Notes: generated by a model not told the origin, from the letters alone. Positions 50,861 through 61,462 are shown, counted from the stretch's first letter. The stretch: 64,000 nucleotides of DNA from Jiangella mangrovi (GCF_014204975.1 NZ_JACHMM010000001.1:6944037-7008036); one strand, 5' to 3'. Program-made: numbers and translations.

Positions 50861-53800
50861 TCACAGCCGAGCCCGCAGGGCATCGCCCATGCGGAGCAAC
50901 TCGGCGCGAACCGCCTCGTCCTGGACATCCGATGCCACGGCACCATAACGGTCCAGCGACCGCTCCGCCTGCGCCGTCTGACCGTCGTCGGCCAGTCGCG
51001 AGGCCATGGACAGGTGCTGCAACAGCAGCCGCTCCTGCTGCCGGTTGAGGGCCCCGGCCGCGTAGTGGTCCTCGACGAGCGTCGTCGCCGACGAGAACGT
51101 GAACTCCTGGACGCGGACGTTGCGGAAGTACACGTCGTCGCCGTTGCCGTGGTTCTGGATGCCGACGAAGCTCGGCTGGTTCATCCGGTTCGGGTCGGTG
51201 TCGGTGTAGTCGTTGATCAGCTCACCGTTCAGGTACACCCGGATCCGGTCCCCTTGCACCACGATCTCGTACTGGTTCCACTCGCCGGGCGGCCTCAAAG
51301 CAGCGTCCCGAGCCTCGACGTCGGCGCTCTGGAACGCATAGATCGCACCCGTGGTGCGGTCCGGCGCGTCCGTCGCGTCGATCTGGATCTCGTGGCCCTG
51401 GTTCACGGCCAGCCAGGGGTCGGTGCCGGGGTCGGGGAACCCGACGAAGACGCCGGAGTTGTCGTCGCCGGGCATCATCCAGTCCAGCTTCAGCGAGTAG
51501 TCGGTGAGGGCCCGGTCGTACCAGTAGAGCCCCAGCCCGCCGTACGAGACCAGCTCGCAGCCGGCGTGCAGGAACCCGCCGGGCCCGGCCATGCGCCAAC
51601 CGTCCAGGCTGGCCGCCGTCCCGTCGAACAGGCTCTGGTAGCCCGCCCCCGGGTCGGTCGGGTCGCACTGCTCGACCGGTGCCGGACCGAACGTGAAGTG
51701 CTCGAACGTCGCGGGCTGCCCCACCCCGTTGTAGGCTGCCAGGCCCACCCGCGGCGACGGGAGGTCCGACGTCGGACGCGGGCGCCCGAACGCGGTCCAC
51801 TCCTCGCCGTCGGCCGACCAGAACGCCGTCAGCGTGGCGCCGTTGCTCACGATCTTCACGTGGGCGTTGGACTCGATGCCTGCCGGCAGCGGCCCGGACC
51901 TGTCCAGCGCCGGGTCGAAGACCGCCTGCCCGCCCTGGTTGAGGCCGAACTCGAACCGCCAGCCCTCACCGGGGATGTTGATGAGGACGGCCTTGGCGAA
52001 GTTCCGGTCGCCGGCGTGCACCAGCAGACCCGCCTGCTCGAAGTCGCCGCCGGCCGGCAGCGCCAGCTGGGTCGACGCCTCGAAGCCGGCCGCGGGGTCG
52101 GCGATCGGCTGCAGGACGACGTTGGCGGCGGTGGTGTTGCCGCCGAACATGTCGCCCTCGACGGCGTCGATCCGCAGCTTGCCATCGGCCACGCCGACGC
52201 CCGACGGGTTCGGCCGCAGGATCGTCGTCCACCGGCAGCGGTCCAGCGACGAACCGTCGAACGAGTCGCTCGGCTCCACCGGAGCGCCCGGGTCCTCGCA
52301 GGCCGCCGCGTCACTGCTGAATGTGAACGCGTCGATGTCCATCAGCCCGCCGCCGTTGCCCTGGAACACCAGGAACAGCTCACCGGTTCCGGCGCCCGTG
52401 TCGACGACCGGGACCGGGTCGAGGTCGACGTAGTTGTCCGGGCTGCCGGTGTGCGGCACCTCCACCGTCGCCGCGAGCGGGCCGTCGGGAGCGCCCGTGC
52501 GGACCTCGACGGTGCCGCCGTTGCCGCCGGCCGACACCCGCAACTGCACCGACTTCGCGCCGGCGAGATCGTACGGCGAGAACGAGATCCAGTCGCCGGG
52601 GTCGATGTAGCCGACCCGGGCACCGCCCTCGGCCCCGCCGTGGCTGACCACCTGGACGCCGCTCTGCGCCGAGAAGTGCTCGGCCTGACGGTGCCGCGGC
52701 TGCAGCACGAGCTCGGCGGACCCCGTCACCGGGACGGTGTCCGGCGACGGCGGCGTGTCGGTGTACTCGGCGAGCAGCAGCCCGAAGATGTTGTCGTCGG
52801 TGCCGTGCGAGCCGTCGGTGCCGGTGCCGATCGTGCCGGAGCAGCCGGTGACCGACTCGCCGCCGTGGGTGTGCTGGTCGTGGCCGAGCGCGAACGTCAC
52901 CTCGACGTCCTCGCAGTCGACCGGCTGGCCGTCGGGGTCGGTGACGCTGACCTCGAACGCGACCTCCTCGCCGAACGTGAACAGGCCACCGTTGGGCGGC
53001 GACACGAACTCGATGACCGGCGCGGTGTTGCCCACGACGACGTGCGCCGTCGCCACGCCCTCGTTCCCGGCCGAGTCGGTGACGGTGAGCGTCGCGGTGT
53101 ACTCGCCGTTGGTCGTGTAGGTGAACGACGCCGAAGGCTCGGTCGAGTCCACGACGCCGTCGGACTGGAAGTCCCACGCGTAGGTCAGCACGTCACCCGG
53201 GTCCGGGTCCGTGGATCCCTCGGACGAGAACGCCACCTCCAGCGGCGCCAGGCCCGACGTCGGGGTCGCGGTGGCGACGGCCGACGGCGAGCGGGTGCCG
53301 GCGACGTAGTCGATGCGGTAGAGCGCGGAGTTCTCGTCGCCGTTGAAGAACCCGGTGCCGTAGTCGAGCACGTAGAGCGAGCCCTCCGGGCCGAACTCCA
53401 GGTCCATCAGCTGGGTGTTCTGCATGAAGTCCGAGAACGGGCCGATGTGCAGCAGCCCGCCGTCGCCGTCGACCGACATGTTCTTGATCCAGCGGCGGCC
53501 GAACTCGTAGGCGAAGAACTGCCCGTCGTAGTACTCGGGGAACTTCGTCTCCGACTCCAGCGCCGGGTCGTAGCGGTACACGGGGCCGGCCATCGGCGAC
53601 TCGCTGCCGCTGCCCAGCTCCGGCACCGAGCCGCCGTCGTACGGCAGCCAGGCGGCGACCGCGGGCGGCACCGTCGGCAGGCCGGTGTTCAGCGCCGAGT
53701 CGTTCGCCGCCCCGCCGGCGCAGTCGAACTTCGCCCCCACCGGGTCGTTGTCGCCGGTGTTCGGGTCCGGCTGGCCGGTGTTCGGGTCGATGCCGTAGTA

Positions 53801-55567
53801 GGAGGTGAACGAACGGTCCGCGTAGGTCTCCGCCGCCGTGTTCAGGCCTGTGCAGTACGGCCAGCCGAAGTTGCCCGGCTCGGTGACGCGGTTGAACTCG
53901 ACCTGGCCGCCGGGGCCGTACTGGTTCGGCCCGCCGGAGTCCGGGCCGTAGTCGCCGACCCACACGTCACCGGTCTCCTGGTCGACGCTGATGCGGAACG
54001 GGTTGCGGAAGCCCATGGCGTAGATCTCCGGCCGGGTCAGCTCCGGGTCCGAGGTCTCGGGCGGGAACAGGTTACCGGACGGGATCGTGTACGACCCGTC
54101 GTCCTGGACGGTGATCCGCAGGATCTTGCCGCGCAGGTCGTTGGTGTTGCCGGACGTGCGGCGGGCGTCGAACTGCGGCGCCCGCGTCGTGCGGTCGTCG
54201 ATCGGCGCGTACCCGTTGGACTCGAACGGGTCGGTGTCGTCACCCGTCGACAGGTAGAGGTTGCCCTCGGCGTCGAAGTCGATCTCGCCGCCGTGGTGGC
54301 AGCAGTTGCCGCGGTCCTGCGGCACCTCGAGCACCACCTGCTCGGACTCCAGGTCCAGCACGCCGTCGGCGAAGCGGAACCGGGACAGGTTGTTGTGGCC
54401 CTCGTAGGCCTCCCAGGTCGACGGGTCCAGGCTCGAGTGCGCGACCTCCCCGGGCGGCGTCGAGAGCGGCGGCGAGTAGTAGAGGTACACCCAGCCGTTG
54501 GTCGCGAAGTCCGGGTCGAGGGCGATGCCCTGCATGCCGTCCTCGCGGAAGTCGTACACCGGCACGTCCGCCGCCAGCGACGTCTGGCCGGCCGCGGCGG
54601 TGTAGAAGACCCGGCCGTCGCGCGACGTGTGCAGCGCGCTGCCGTCGGGCAGGACGGCGACGCCCATCGGCTCGCCCATCTCCTGCGGGCCGCGCGCGAG
54701 CGTCACCTGGTCGAAGTTCTCCTCGACGGTGGCGCCGCAGTCGGCGTCGGCGACGCCCGCGGCGGTCTCGATGCCGCCGGCCAGGTGCGCGCGGAACTCC
54801 GGCTCGTCGTAGGACTCCTGGGTGTGCCCGCCGCCGGTGTACCAGGACCGGCCGCCGGCGTAGTCGTGGCACCAGGCGATCGGGTGGTCCGCGCCCATGA
54901 CGTCGCCGGTGTAGCTGTCGGCGTCGAGCGAGGCCAGCACGTGCACGTCGCCGCGCGGGCTGGCGCGGTAGTCGTACCACTCGTCGGTGCGCTCCCACCG
55001 GTCCGGCAGCCCCTGAGTCGAGGGGTGGACGCGGTCCTCGACGACGACGGTGGCCGGCTGGATCTGCGGGTGCGACTGGAAGTACGCCCCGACCAGCCCG
55101 CCGTACCAGGCCCAGTCGTACTCGGTGTCGGCCGCCGCGTGCACGCCGGCGTAGCCGCCGCCGTCGGCGATGTAGGCCTCGAACGCGGCCTGCTGCTCGT
55201 CGTTGAGGACGTCACCCGTGGTCGACAGCCAGACGACGACGTCGTACTGGGCGAGGTTCTCCGCGGTGAACGCGGTCGCGTCCTCGGTGGCGGTGACCTC
55301 CCAGCCGTTCTCGGTGCCGAGCTCCTGGATGGTCGCGATGCCGGTGGGGATGGAGTCGTGCCGGAACCCGGCCGTCTTGCTGAACACGAGGACGTGCGCG
55401 CCCTCGTGCATGATCTCGAACTCGCCCTGAGCGGCGGCAGCGGAGTCGACGACGGGGTCGGCTGCGGCCGGGGCCGTGGTCACCGCGAGCGGGGCCAGCA
55501 GGGCGCCGGCCGCGGCGAGCGCGGCGGATCTGAGCAGGGGTCGTGGGCTTCTCGTATGGCGTGGCAC
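50861..55567 (-). CDS. Secreted ThuA + GSDH propeller + DUF1080 multidomain protein
   Basis: 1568 residues. Signal about 1-36; ThuA about 50-262 (VFSKTAGFRHDSI, GGGYAGVHAAADTEYDW); GSDH propeller about 282-755 (DGMQGIALDPDF, GNCCHHGGEIDF, TGDDTDPFES, NTNDLRGKILRI); PKD about 758-845; Ig-like 845-955; CBM6-like 958-1080; one ConA-like domain about 1092-1292; DUF1080 about 1300-1490 (DDNSGVFVGFPDPG, NQGHEIQIDATDA); short FIMAH-like end about 1492-1567. GTG 55567 with GAGGAGG is chosen; further upstream the frame crosses the preceding terminator. Same architecture as 27668-34060 minus a PKD, one ConA-like module and the Ig repeats. Confidence 0.88.
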   Translation of the reverse strand: MPRHTRSPRPLLRSAALAAAGALLAPLAVTTAPAAADPVVDSAAAAQGEFEIMHEGAHVLVFSKTAGFRHDSIPTGIATIQELGTENGWEVTATEDATAFTAENLAQYDVVVWLSTTGDVLNDEQQAAFEAYIADGGGYAGVHAAADTEYDWAWYGGLVGAYFQSHPQIQPATVVVEDRVHPSTQGLPDRWERTDEWYDYRASPRGDVHVLASLDADSYTGDVMGADHPIAWCHDYAGGRSWYTGGGHTQESYDEPEFRAHLAGGIETAAGVADADCGATVEENFDQVTLARGPQEMGEPMGVAVLPDGSALHTSRDGRVFYTAAAGQTSLAADVPVYDFREDGMQGIALDPDFATNGWVYLYYSPPLSTPPGEVAHSSLDPSTWEAYEGHNNLSRFRFADGVLDLESEQVVLEVPQDRGNCCHHGGEIDFDAEGNLYLSTGDDTDPFESNGYAPIDDRTTRAPQFDARRTSGNTNDLRGKILRITVQDDGSYTIPSGNLFPPETSDPELTRPEIYAMGFRNPFRISVDQETGDVWVGDYGPDSGGPNQYGPGGQVEFNRVTEPGNFGWPYCTGLNTAAETYADRSFTSYYGIDPNTGQPDPNTGDNDPVGAKFDCAGGAANDSALNTGLPTVPPAVAAWLPYDGGSVPELGSGSESPMAGPVYRYDPALESETKFPEYYDGQFFAYEFGRRWIKNMSVDGDGGLLHIGPFSDFMQNTQLMDLEFGPEGSLYVLDYGTGFFNGDENSALYRIDYVAGTRSPSAVATATPTSGLAPLEVAFSSEGSTDPDPGDVLTYAWDFQSDGVVDSTEPSASFTYTTNGEYTATLTVTDSAGNEGVATAHVVVGNTAPVIEFVSPPNGGLFTFGEEVAFEVSVTDPDGQPVDCEDVEVTFALGHDQHTHGGESVTGCSGTIGTGTDGSHGTDDNIFGLLLAEYTDTPPSPDTVPVTGSAELVLQPRHRQAEHFSAQSGVQVVSHGGAEGGARVGYIDPGDWISFSPYDLAGAKSVQLRVSAGGNGGTVEVRTGAPDGPLAATVEVPHTGSPDNYVDLDPVPVVDTGAGTGELFLVFQGNGGGLMDIDAFTFSSDAAACEDPGAPVEPSDSFDGSSLDRCRWTTILRPNPSGVGVADGKLRIDAVEGDMFGGNTTAANVVLQPIADPAAGFEASTQLALPAGGDFEQAGLLVHAGDRNFAKAVLINIPGEGWRFEFGLNQGGQAVFDPALDRSGPLPAGIESNAHVKIVSNGATLTAFWSADGEEWTAFGRPRPTSDLPSPRVGLAAYNGVGQPATFEHFTFGPAPVEQCDPTDPGAGYQSLFDGTAASLDGWRMAGPGGFLHAGCELVSYGGLGLYWYDRALTDYSLKLDWMMPGDDNSGVFVGFPDPGTDPWLAVNQGHEIQIDATDAPDRTTGAIYAFQSADVEARDAALRPPGEWNQYEIVVQGDRIRVYLNGELINDYTDTDPNRMNQPSFVGIQNHGNGDDVYFRNVRVQEFTFSSATTLVEDHYAAGALNRQQERLLLQHLSMASRLADDGQTAQAERSLDRYGAVASDVQDEAVRAELLRMGDALRARL

Positions 55568-55642
55568 GGTGCCTCCTCGCAACGTGGAACGTGCGCCCTT
55601 TGCAACCCCCGTCACCCGCCTCGGCCGCGAGTGTGGTGCTGG

Positions 55643-55682
55643 GTGCCGGGCGGCGGTGACGATGACCACCGCCGCCCGGCAC
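55643..55682 (-). terminator. Perfect 16-bp stem-loop after the 1920-aa protein gene
   Basis: GTGCCGGGCGGCGGTG and CACCGCCGCCCGGCAC with an 8-nt loop, just beyond the stop at 55700. Confidence 0.75.
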
Positions 55683-55699
55683 GTCCTCACTGCTGAGTG

Positions 55700-58600
55700 C
55701 TACAGCTGAGCCCGCAGCGCGTCGGCGTACGCCAGCAGCCAGCCGCGCGCGGTCTCGTCCGTCACCCCCTCGGCCAGCGCCTCGTACCGGTCCAGCGACG
55801 TGGCCGCACCGGATGTGCCCTGCCCGGCCAGCCGCTCGGCGTTGGCCAGGTGGGTGTCCATCTGGACCGCCACGGACCGCTGCACGGTCCCGTCGGCCCG
55901 GTACCGCTGCACCAGAGCCTGGGCGCCGTCGAACGTGGCGACGACCTCGAAGGCGACGGTCGTCTCGGCGGCGTTGCCCGCCTCGTCGGTGGCCGTCGCG
56001 ACCAGGGTGTGCTCGCCCAGCTCCGGGGTGACGGTGACAGGGTTTGCCACCGCCTCGCCGTCGAGGGTGAGCGCCACCGCGACGTCGCCGGACACGTCGT
56101 CCGTGGCCGTCGCGCTCAGCTCCAGCGCCGTCGCCAGGTCCACGCCGGCGCCGTCGGCGACCCCGTCGACCGTGATGACCGGCGGCGTGGTGTCCGGCTG
56201 CTCCGTCGTGACCCGGAAGTAGTCGAACGCCACGGTGACCGGCTGGCTCTGCTGGGGGCCGATGGCCATGAGGCCGAACGAGGTGAGCTCGGCGTCGTTG
56301 GTCACCGGGTCGCCCAGCGAGGTCCAGTTGACCCCGCCGTCGCTGATCTCGGCCGCGTAGGTGTCACCGCTCCTCGTCAGCCGGAGGTAGAACCAGCCGC
56401 TCTCGCTGGTCTCCGCGATGTCGATGTTGCGGTTGCCGCCGTTGCCGAACTGGCCGCCCTTCTCCGACACGAGCTCGGCGTGCAGGTTCTTCGCCGCGCC
56501 CGGGGTGTTCTGGGCCACGACGTCGAACTTGACGTAGTCGTCGTCGCCGCCGTAGACGATGAACCCGGCCAGCTGCCACTGGTGCAGCATCGACGGCGTC
56601 AGCCGCGTCTCGATCGTCCAGTCCCCTTCGGGCACGTCCTGGAGGATGAAGTTGCGCGGGTCCTCGTTGGCGTCGCCGTTGATGTCGCCCGGCTGGGTCT
56701 GGATGCGCAACTGCCCGTCGGCCACGGAGACCTTCGTCGAGTCGTAGCGCACCACCGAGTTCCACCGGCAGCCGTCGATCGCGCTGCCGTCGAACTCGTC
56801 GGACGGCTCACGCTGGCCGTCGTCCTCGACGTCCGGCGTGATGGTGAAGTGGTCGAACACGGCGTTCACCGCGTGCGCCCCGGTGTCACCGGCCGCCACC
56901 AGGCCGATCGTCGCGTCCTCGACGACCTCCGCCGCACCGCTCAGCGCGGTCCACGCCGACCCGTCGGCCGAGTACGCCGCCGTCACCTGCTCCCCGTCGC
57001 TGATCAGCCGCAGGTGCGCCGTCGACGGGAAGTCCGTCGGCAGCGTGACGTTGGCGTGCCAGGTGCGGGTGCCGCCGGCCTCGGTCTGGAACTCGAGGAT
57101 CCGGCTGCCGGAGTTGGTGCGGGTGAACGCCAGCTTGACGTAGTCGTCGTCGGTGCCGTGCATCAGCAGGCCGGCGTGCTGCCACTCGCGGGTGTGCGCC
57201 AGCGAGACCTCGGTCTCGACGGTCCACTCCCCGTCACGGGCGGGCTGGCCGACGTAGCTGATGGCGCCCTCGACGTCCTCGTTGATGTCGCCGTTGGTGA
57301 CCGGCAGCACCAGTCCGCCGTCGGCGACCGAGACCGGCAGGCCGTCGGCGCTGCGCACCGTCGTCCACCGCTGCTCGTTCAGAGCGTCGCCGTCGAAGGG
57401 ATCGGACCCGGTGATGAGGCAGACCGGGGGCTCCTCCGGCTCCGGGTCCGGGCCGGGCAGCCCGTCCTCGAAGACGAAGTCCGAGAACACCGCCGTCGTG
57501 CGGGCGCTGCTGCTGTGCGCGGTGACGGCCAGGCCGATGTCCTGGACGTCGGCCGCGCCGCTCAGCGTCACCGGCGGGCCTACCGCGGTGAACGTCTCGC
57601 CGTCGCGGCTCCAGTACGACGTGTACTGGTCGCCGTCGCGGACGATCCGCACCCACGCCGGGTACCCGTGCTGGCCCGCGCCGGTGCTGGCGTCGAGCTG
57701 GCCGTTCCCGTCGCTGTCGCGGAGCCACTCGAAGCTGCTGCCCGCGCGCATCGTCATCGCCGCGTAGCCCGGCGAGACGCCCGGCTGCGTGACGTCGTTG
57801 CGCACGATCAGCCCCGCCTTGGCGGAGTTGTTCGAGTTGGTCTGGCTGACCACCCGGGCGGTCGCGGTCCACTGCTCGCCCGAGGCGGCGCCCGGCAGGT
57901 ACACGGCGCTGTACTCGTCCGTCCCCTGCCACATGTTGCCGCCGCCGGACTCGATCGACCACGTGTTGTTGTCCGGACGGTCGAACGTGCCGTTCGCGTT
58001 CGCGTGCGAGAACGTCAGCCAGTCGCCGAACAGGTCGCCGACCTCCACCTGCACGATCCGCGACGTCGAGCTGACGCCGAGGTCGTTGGTGGCGACCGCG
58101 GTCAGCTGGTATCGCTGCTCCTCGGTCACGGTCCAGGTGGCCTCGTACGGAGCCGACGTGTCGACGCCGATGGACTCGTCGCCGGCGAAGAACTCGACCT
58201 GCGTGATCGTGTTCTCCGCGTCGCTCGCCGTCGCCGCCACCGCGATCTCGCCCGGCTCCAGCTCGTCGGCCGGCGTCGGGGTGGTGATGGCGACCTTCGG
58301 CTTCGTCGTCGTGGCCGCGCCCTTGCCGTCGGCCTCGATGAAGTTGAGCCGCCGCTCGCCGGCGCCCGGGAAGACCACGTAGAGCGTGAAGCTCTCGCCC
58401 GGGTCGTCGACCTCGACCGCCACGTCGGCGTACGACCCCGTGCCCGTCGCCGGGACCTGGCCGGTGCCCAGCAGCGGGCCGTCCGGGGCGTCGCGGCGCA
58501 GCTCGATCGGCCCGCCGGCCGCCGACGATGCCCGCAGCACGAGCGCGTCGACGTTCAGCAGGTTGACCGGGTCGTACGACGCCCACGCGCCGTCCTGGCC

Positions 58601-61462
58601 GGCGATCGCGGTGCCGTGCCCCTCGACGTCACGGCCGGGACCGGTCGTCACGCCCTCGGCGTCGTCGTGGAACTCCGCCTCGCGCTGCCGCGGGAACAGC
58701 AGCGACGTGTCCTCCCCGGCCAGCGCGGGGATGCCGCCGGCGCCACCGCTGTCGGTGTAGCGGGCGTTGAGGATGTAGAAGACGTTCATGTCCTCGCTGT
58801 GACCGCCGCCGAGCGCCGTCTGCACCTGGCCGGTCCGCCCGCTGAGCGGGTCGGCGGGGTGCGGGTGCTCGTCGTGGCCCAGCGCCGGCTGGATGATGAC
58901 GTCCTCGTCGGCGATCTCGGCGTCCTCGGCGTCGGTGACGGAGACGTCCCACGCCACGGTGTCGCCGAAGTCGAAGAACGCGCCGTCCGGCGGCAGGTCG
59001 AACTCGACCTCCGGGCGGGTGTTGCCGACGGTGATCGGCACCGTGGTGGTGCCGGTCTTGCCTGCCGGGTCGGTCACCGTGAGGCGGGCGTCGTAGACCC
59101 CGTCCTCCGTGTAGGTGAACTCCGCCGTGGCCGATGTCGCGTCGACGGTGCCGTCGTTGGTGAAGTCCCACGCGTACGTGAGCGTCTCGTTCTCCGGGTC
59201 GGTGCTGCCGGAGCCGTCGAACTGGACGGTCAGCGGCGCCGTACCGGAGTCCGGCGTGGCCGTCGCGTGCGCCACCGGCGAGCGCGATCCGGACACGTAG
59301 TCGACGCGGTACAGGCCCGAGTTCGGGTTGTCGCGGCCGAAGCCGCCGCCCCAGTCGAGGACGTACATCGAGCCCTCGGGGCCGAACTTCGAGTCGATGG
59401 GCGCCATCCACTGCTCGCTCGGCGGCGGCAGGAACGGGTTCACCTTCTCGACGTCGCCGGTCTCCTCGTTCAGGTCGATCGAGTAGAGCCGGTTCTTCGC
59501 CCACTCGTAGAAGAACGGCTTGCCGTCGTAGGACTCGGGGAACTTGGTGTCGGACTCCAGCTCCGGGTCGTACTGGTAGAACGGGCCGCCCATGGGGGCC
59601 AGGCCGCCGCCGGCCGGGATGACGCCCGGCACCGACGAGGTCTGGTAGCCGTAGTACATCTGCGGCTCCTGCACCGGCGGCAGCTCGGTCAGGCCGGTGT
59701 TGCGGACGGAGTCGTTGACGGGGTTGTCGCAGTCGAAGTAGTCGCCGACGGTGACCGGGTTGGTCCGGTAGTCGACGTCGCGGTACGGCTCGTTCGGCCC
59801 GATGCACAGCGGCCAGCCGTAGTTGCCGGGCTCCTTGATGAGGTTCCACTCGACGATGCCGGCCGGGCCGCGGTTGGCGTTGGCGCTGCCGTTGTCGGGG
59901 CCGTAGTCGGCCAGGCCCACCCAGCCGGTCTCCGGGTCGACGGAGAACCGGAACGGGTTGCGGAAGCCCATGGCGTAGATCTCCGGGCGGGTCTTCTCGG
60001 TCCCCGGCGGGAACAGGTTGCCCTCGGGGATCGTGTAGGTGCCGTCCGGCTGCGGGGTGATGCGCAGCAGCTTGCCGCGCAGGTCGTTGGTGTTGGACGA
60101 CGTCTCGCGCGCGTCGTGGAAGGTGCCGTCGCGCTCGGACAGCGGGGCGTAGCCGCCCGACGGCTCCGAGTGCGGGTTGACGTCGTCACCGACGGACAGG
60201 AACAGGTTGCCGTCGGGGCCGAACGCCAGGCCGCCGCCGGTGTGGCCGGGCTCGTCCGGGAGCCGGCGGGCCGGCACCTCGAGGACGACGACCTCGGACG
60301 CGGGGTCGATCTGCGAGTTCGGGCCGACCGTGTACCGCGACAGCGTGCTGAAGAAGTTCGCCGGATCGGACTCGTTCGCGCTGGCCTTGGAGTGGTAGAC
60401 GAACAGATGGCCGTTGGTCTCGAAGTCCGGGTCCAGCGCGATGCCGAGCAGGCCGTCCTCACCGCCGGAGTACACCGGAATGGTGATGGCCGTCGACGTG
60501 GTCTGGGTCGCCGGGTCGTAGACGCGGATCTGCCCGCGCACCAGCTCGGTGAAGAAGACCCGGCCGTCGGGGGCGACGTCGATGGCGAACGGCGCGCTGG
60601 TGTTCTGGTCCAGCGGCACCTTCTCGTACTGGTCCCACACGGTGCCGCCGCAGTCGCCCTCGGTGACGCCCGCGGCCCACTGCACGCCGCCGACGATGTG
60701 CTGGACGAAGTCCGGCTCCTGTGTGTAGTGCGCGCCGAAGTGGCCCATGGCCGTCACCCAGGCGCGGCCGCCGTCGTACGGCTTGCACCACGAGATCGGG
60801 TGGTCGTAGCCCTGGGCGTTGCCGCCCGCGTCGTACGTCGTCTCGTCCATGGTCGCGAGCACGTGCGCCGTGCCGCGGACGTTGGTCGAGAAGTTGTACC
60901 ACTCGTCGGCGCGGTTCCAGCGCTGCGGCAGGTGCGTCGTCGACGGGTGGGTGCCATCCTCGATGCGGACGGTGCCGGGCAGGCCCGGGCTGGTGCCGGT
61001 GGCCGCGTGGCCGGGCATCAGCGAGCCGATCAGGGTGTCCCACCAGGCGTAGTTGCCGCGCATGTCCGCGGCGTTGTGGATGGCGACGATGCCGCCGCCG
61101 GCCTGCTGGTAGCGCTCCATGGCGGCCTTCTCTGCCGCCGTCCACGGGTCGCCCGACGCCTGGAACATGATCAGCGCGTCGAAGTGGGAGAGGTCCTCGT
61201 CATTGAAGATCGAGGAGTCCTCGGTGTGCTCCGAGGTGATGCCGGCCGCCTCGAAGGCCGCCTGCAGCACGGGCACGCCCTGCGTGATCGCCTCGGTGTG
61301 CCGGAACTGGGTGGTCTTGGTGAAGATGAGGACGTGTGCCTCGTCGCCGTGCTCGCCTTCGTGAGCCGACGACGGGAGTGCGGTCAGGAGTGGTATCGCT
61401 AACACGGCGGCGAGTGCCACGGCCAGGAGCCGGGCCCATCGCTGGCGTAGTGCCACGTGCAT
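55700..61462 (-). CDS. Giant secreted ThuA + GSDH propeller + triple ConA-like protein
   Basis: 1920 residues. Signal about 1-34; ThuA about 40-257 (IFTKTTQFRHTEAI, GGGIVAIHNAAD); GSDH propeller about 274-727 (EDGLLGIALDPDF, GHTGGGLAFGPDG, NTNDLRGKLLRI, YAMGFRNPFRFS); PKD 727-813; Ig-like 815-923; CBM-like 924-1050; Ig/Big-type 1050-1144; three ConA-like (DUF1349 type) modules 1145-1340, 1348-1544, 1548-1752; Ig-like 1758-1843; FIMAH-like 1844-1919. It lacks DUF1080. The propeller has PGHTGGG where the other four have CCH-GG/AG. ATG 61462 chosen for the signal peptide and GGAGGA. Confidence 0.88.
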   Translation of the reverse strand: MHVALRQRWARLLAVALAAVLAIPLLTALPSSAHEGEHGDEAHVLIFTKTTQFRHTEAITQGVPVLQAAFEAAGITSEHTEDSSIFNDEDLSHFDALIMFQASGDPWTAAEKAAMERYQQAGGGIVAIHNAADMRGNYAWWDTLIGSLMPGHAATGTSPGLPGTVRIEDGTHPSTTHLPQRWNRADEWYNFSTNVRGTAHVLATMDETTYDAGGNAQGYDHPISWCKPYDGGRAWVTAMGHFGAHYTQEPDFVQHIVGGVQWAAGVTEGDCGGTVWDQYEKVPLDQNTSAPFAIDVAPDGRVFFTELVRGQIRVYDPATQTTSTAITIPVYSGGEDGLLGIALDPDFETNGHLFVYHSKASANESDPANFFSTLSRYTVGPNSQIDPASEVVVLEVPARRLPDEPGHTGGGLAFGPDGNLFLSVGDDVNPHSEPSGGYAPLSERDGTFHDARETSSNTNDLRGKLLRITPQPDGTYTIPEGNLFPPGTEKTRPEIYAMGFRNPFRFSVDPETGWVGLADYGPDNGSANANRGPAGIVEWNLIKEPGNYGWPLCIGPNEPYRDVDYRTNPVTVGDYFDCDNPVNDSVRNTGLTELPPVQEPQMYYGYQTSSVPGVIPAGGGLAPMGGPFYQYDPELESDTKFPESYDGKPFFYEWAKNRLYSIDLNEETGDVEKVNPFLPPPSEQWMAPIDSKFGPEGSMYVLDWGGGFGRDNPNSGLYRVDYVSGSRSPVAHATATPDSGTAPLTVQFDGSGSTDPENETLTYAWDFTNDGTVDATSATAEFTYTEDGVYDARLTVTDPAGKTGTTTVPITVGNTRPEVEFDLPPDGAFFDFGDTVAWDVSVTDAEDAEIADEDVIIQPALGHDEHPHPADPLSGRTGQVQTALGGGHSEDMNVFYILNARYTDSGGAGGIPALAGEDTSLLFPRQREAEFHDDAEGVTTGPGRDVEGHGTAIAGQDGAWASYDPVNLLNVDALVLRASSAAGGPIELRRDAPDGPLLGTGQVPATGTGSYADVAVEVDDPGESFTLYVVFPGAGERRLNFIEADGKGAATTTKPKVAITTPTPADELEPGEIAVAATASDAENTITQVEFFAGDESIGVDTSAPYEATWTVTEEQRYQLTAVATNDLGVSSTSRIVQVEVGDLFGDWLTFSHANANGTFDRPDNNTWSIESGGGNMWQGTDEYSAVYLPGAASGEQWTATARVVSQTNSNNSAKAGLIVRNDVTQPGVSPGYAAMTMRAGSSFEWLRDSDGNGQLDASTGAGQHGYPAWVRIVRDGDQYTSYWSRDGETFTAVGPPVTLSGAADVQDIGLAVTAHSSSARTTAVFSDFVFEDGLPGPDPEPEEPPVCLITGSDPFDGDALNEQRWTTVRSADGLPVSVADGGLVLPVTNGDINEDVEGAISYVGQPARDGEWTVETEVSLAHTREWQHAGLLMHGTDDDYVKLAFTRTNSGSRILEFQTEAGGTRTWHANVTLPTDFPSTAHLRLISDGEQVTAAYSADGSAWTALSGAAEVVEDATIGLVAAGDTGAHAVNAVFDHFTITPDVEDDGQREPSDEFDGSAIDGCRWNSVVRYDSTKVSVADGQLRIQTQPGDINGDANEDPRNFILQDVPEGDWTIETRLTPSMLHQWQLAGFIVYGGDDDYVKFDVVAQNTPGAAKNLHAELVSEKGGQFGNGGNRNIDIAETSESGWFYLRLTRSGDTYAAEISDGGVNWTSLGDPVTNDAELTSFGLMAIGPQQSQPVTVAFDYFRVTTEQPDTTPPVITVDGVADGAGVDLATALELSATATDDVSGDVAVALTLDGEAVANPVTVTPELGEHTLVATATDEAGNAAETTVAFEVVATFDGAQALVQRYRADGTVQRSVAVQMDTHLANAERLAGQGTSGAATSLDRYEALAEGVTDETARGWLLAYADALRAQL

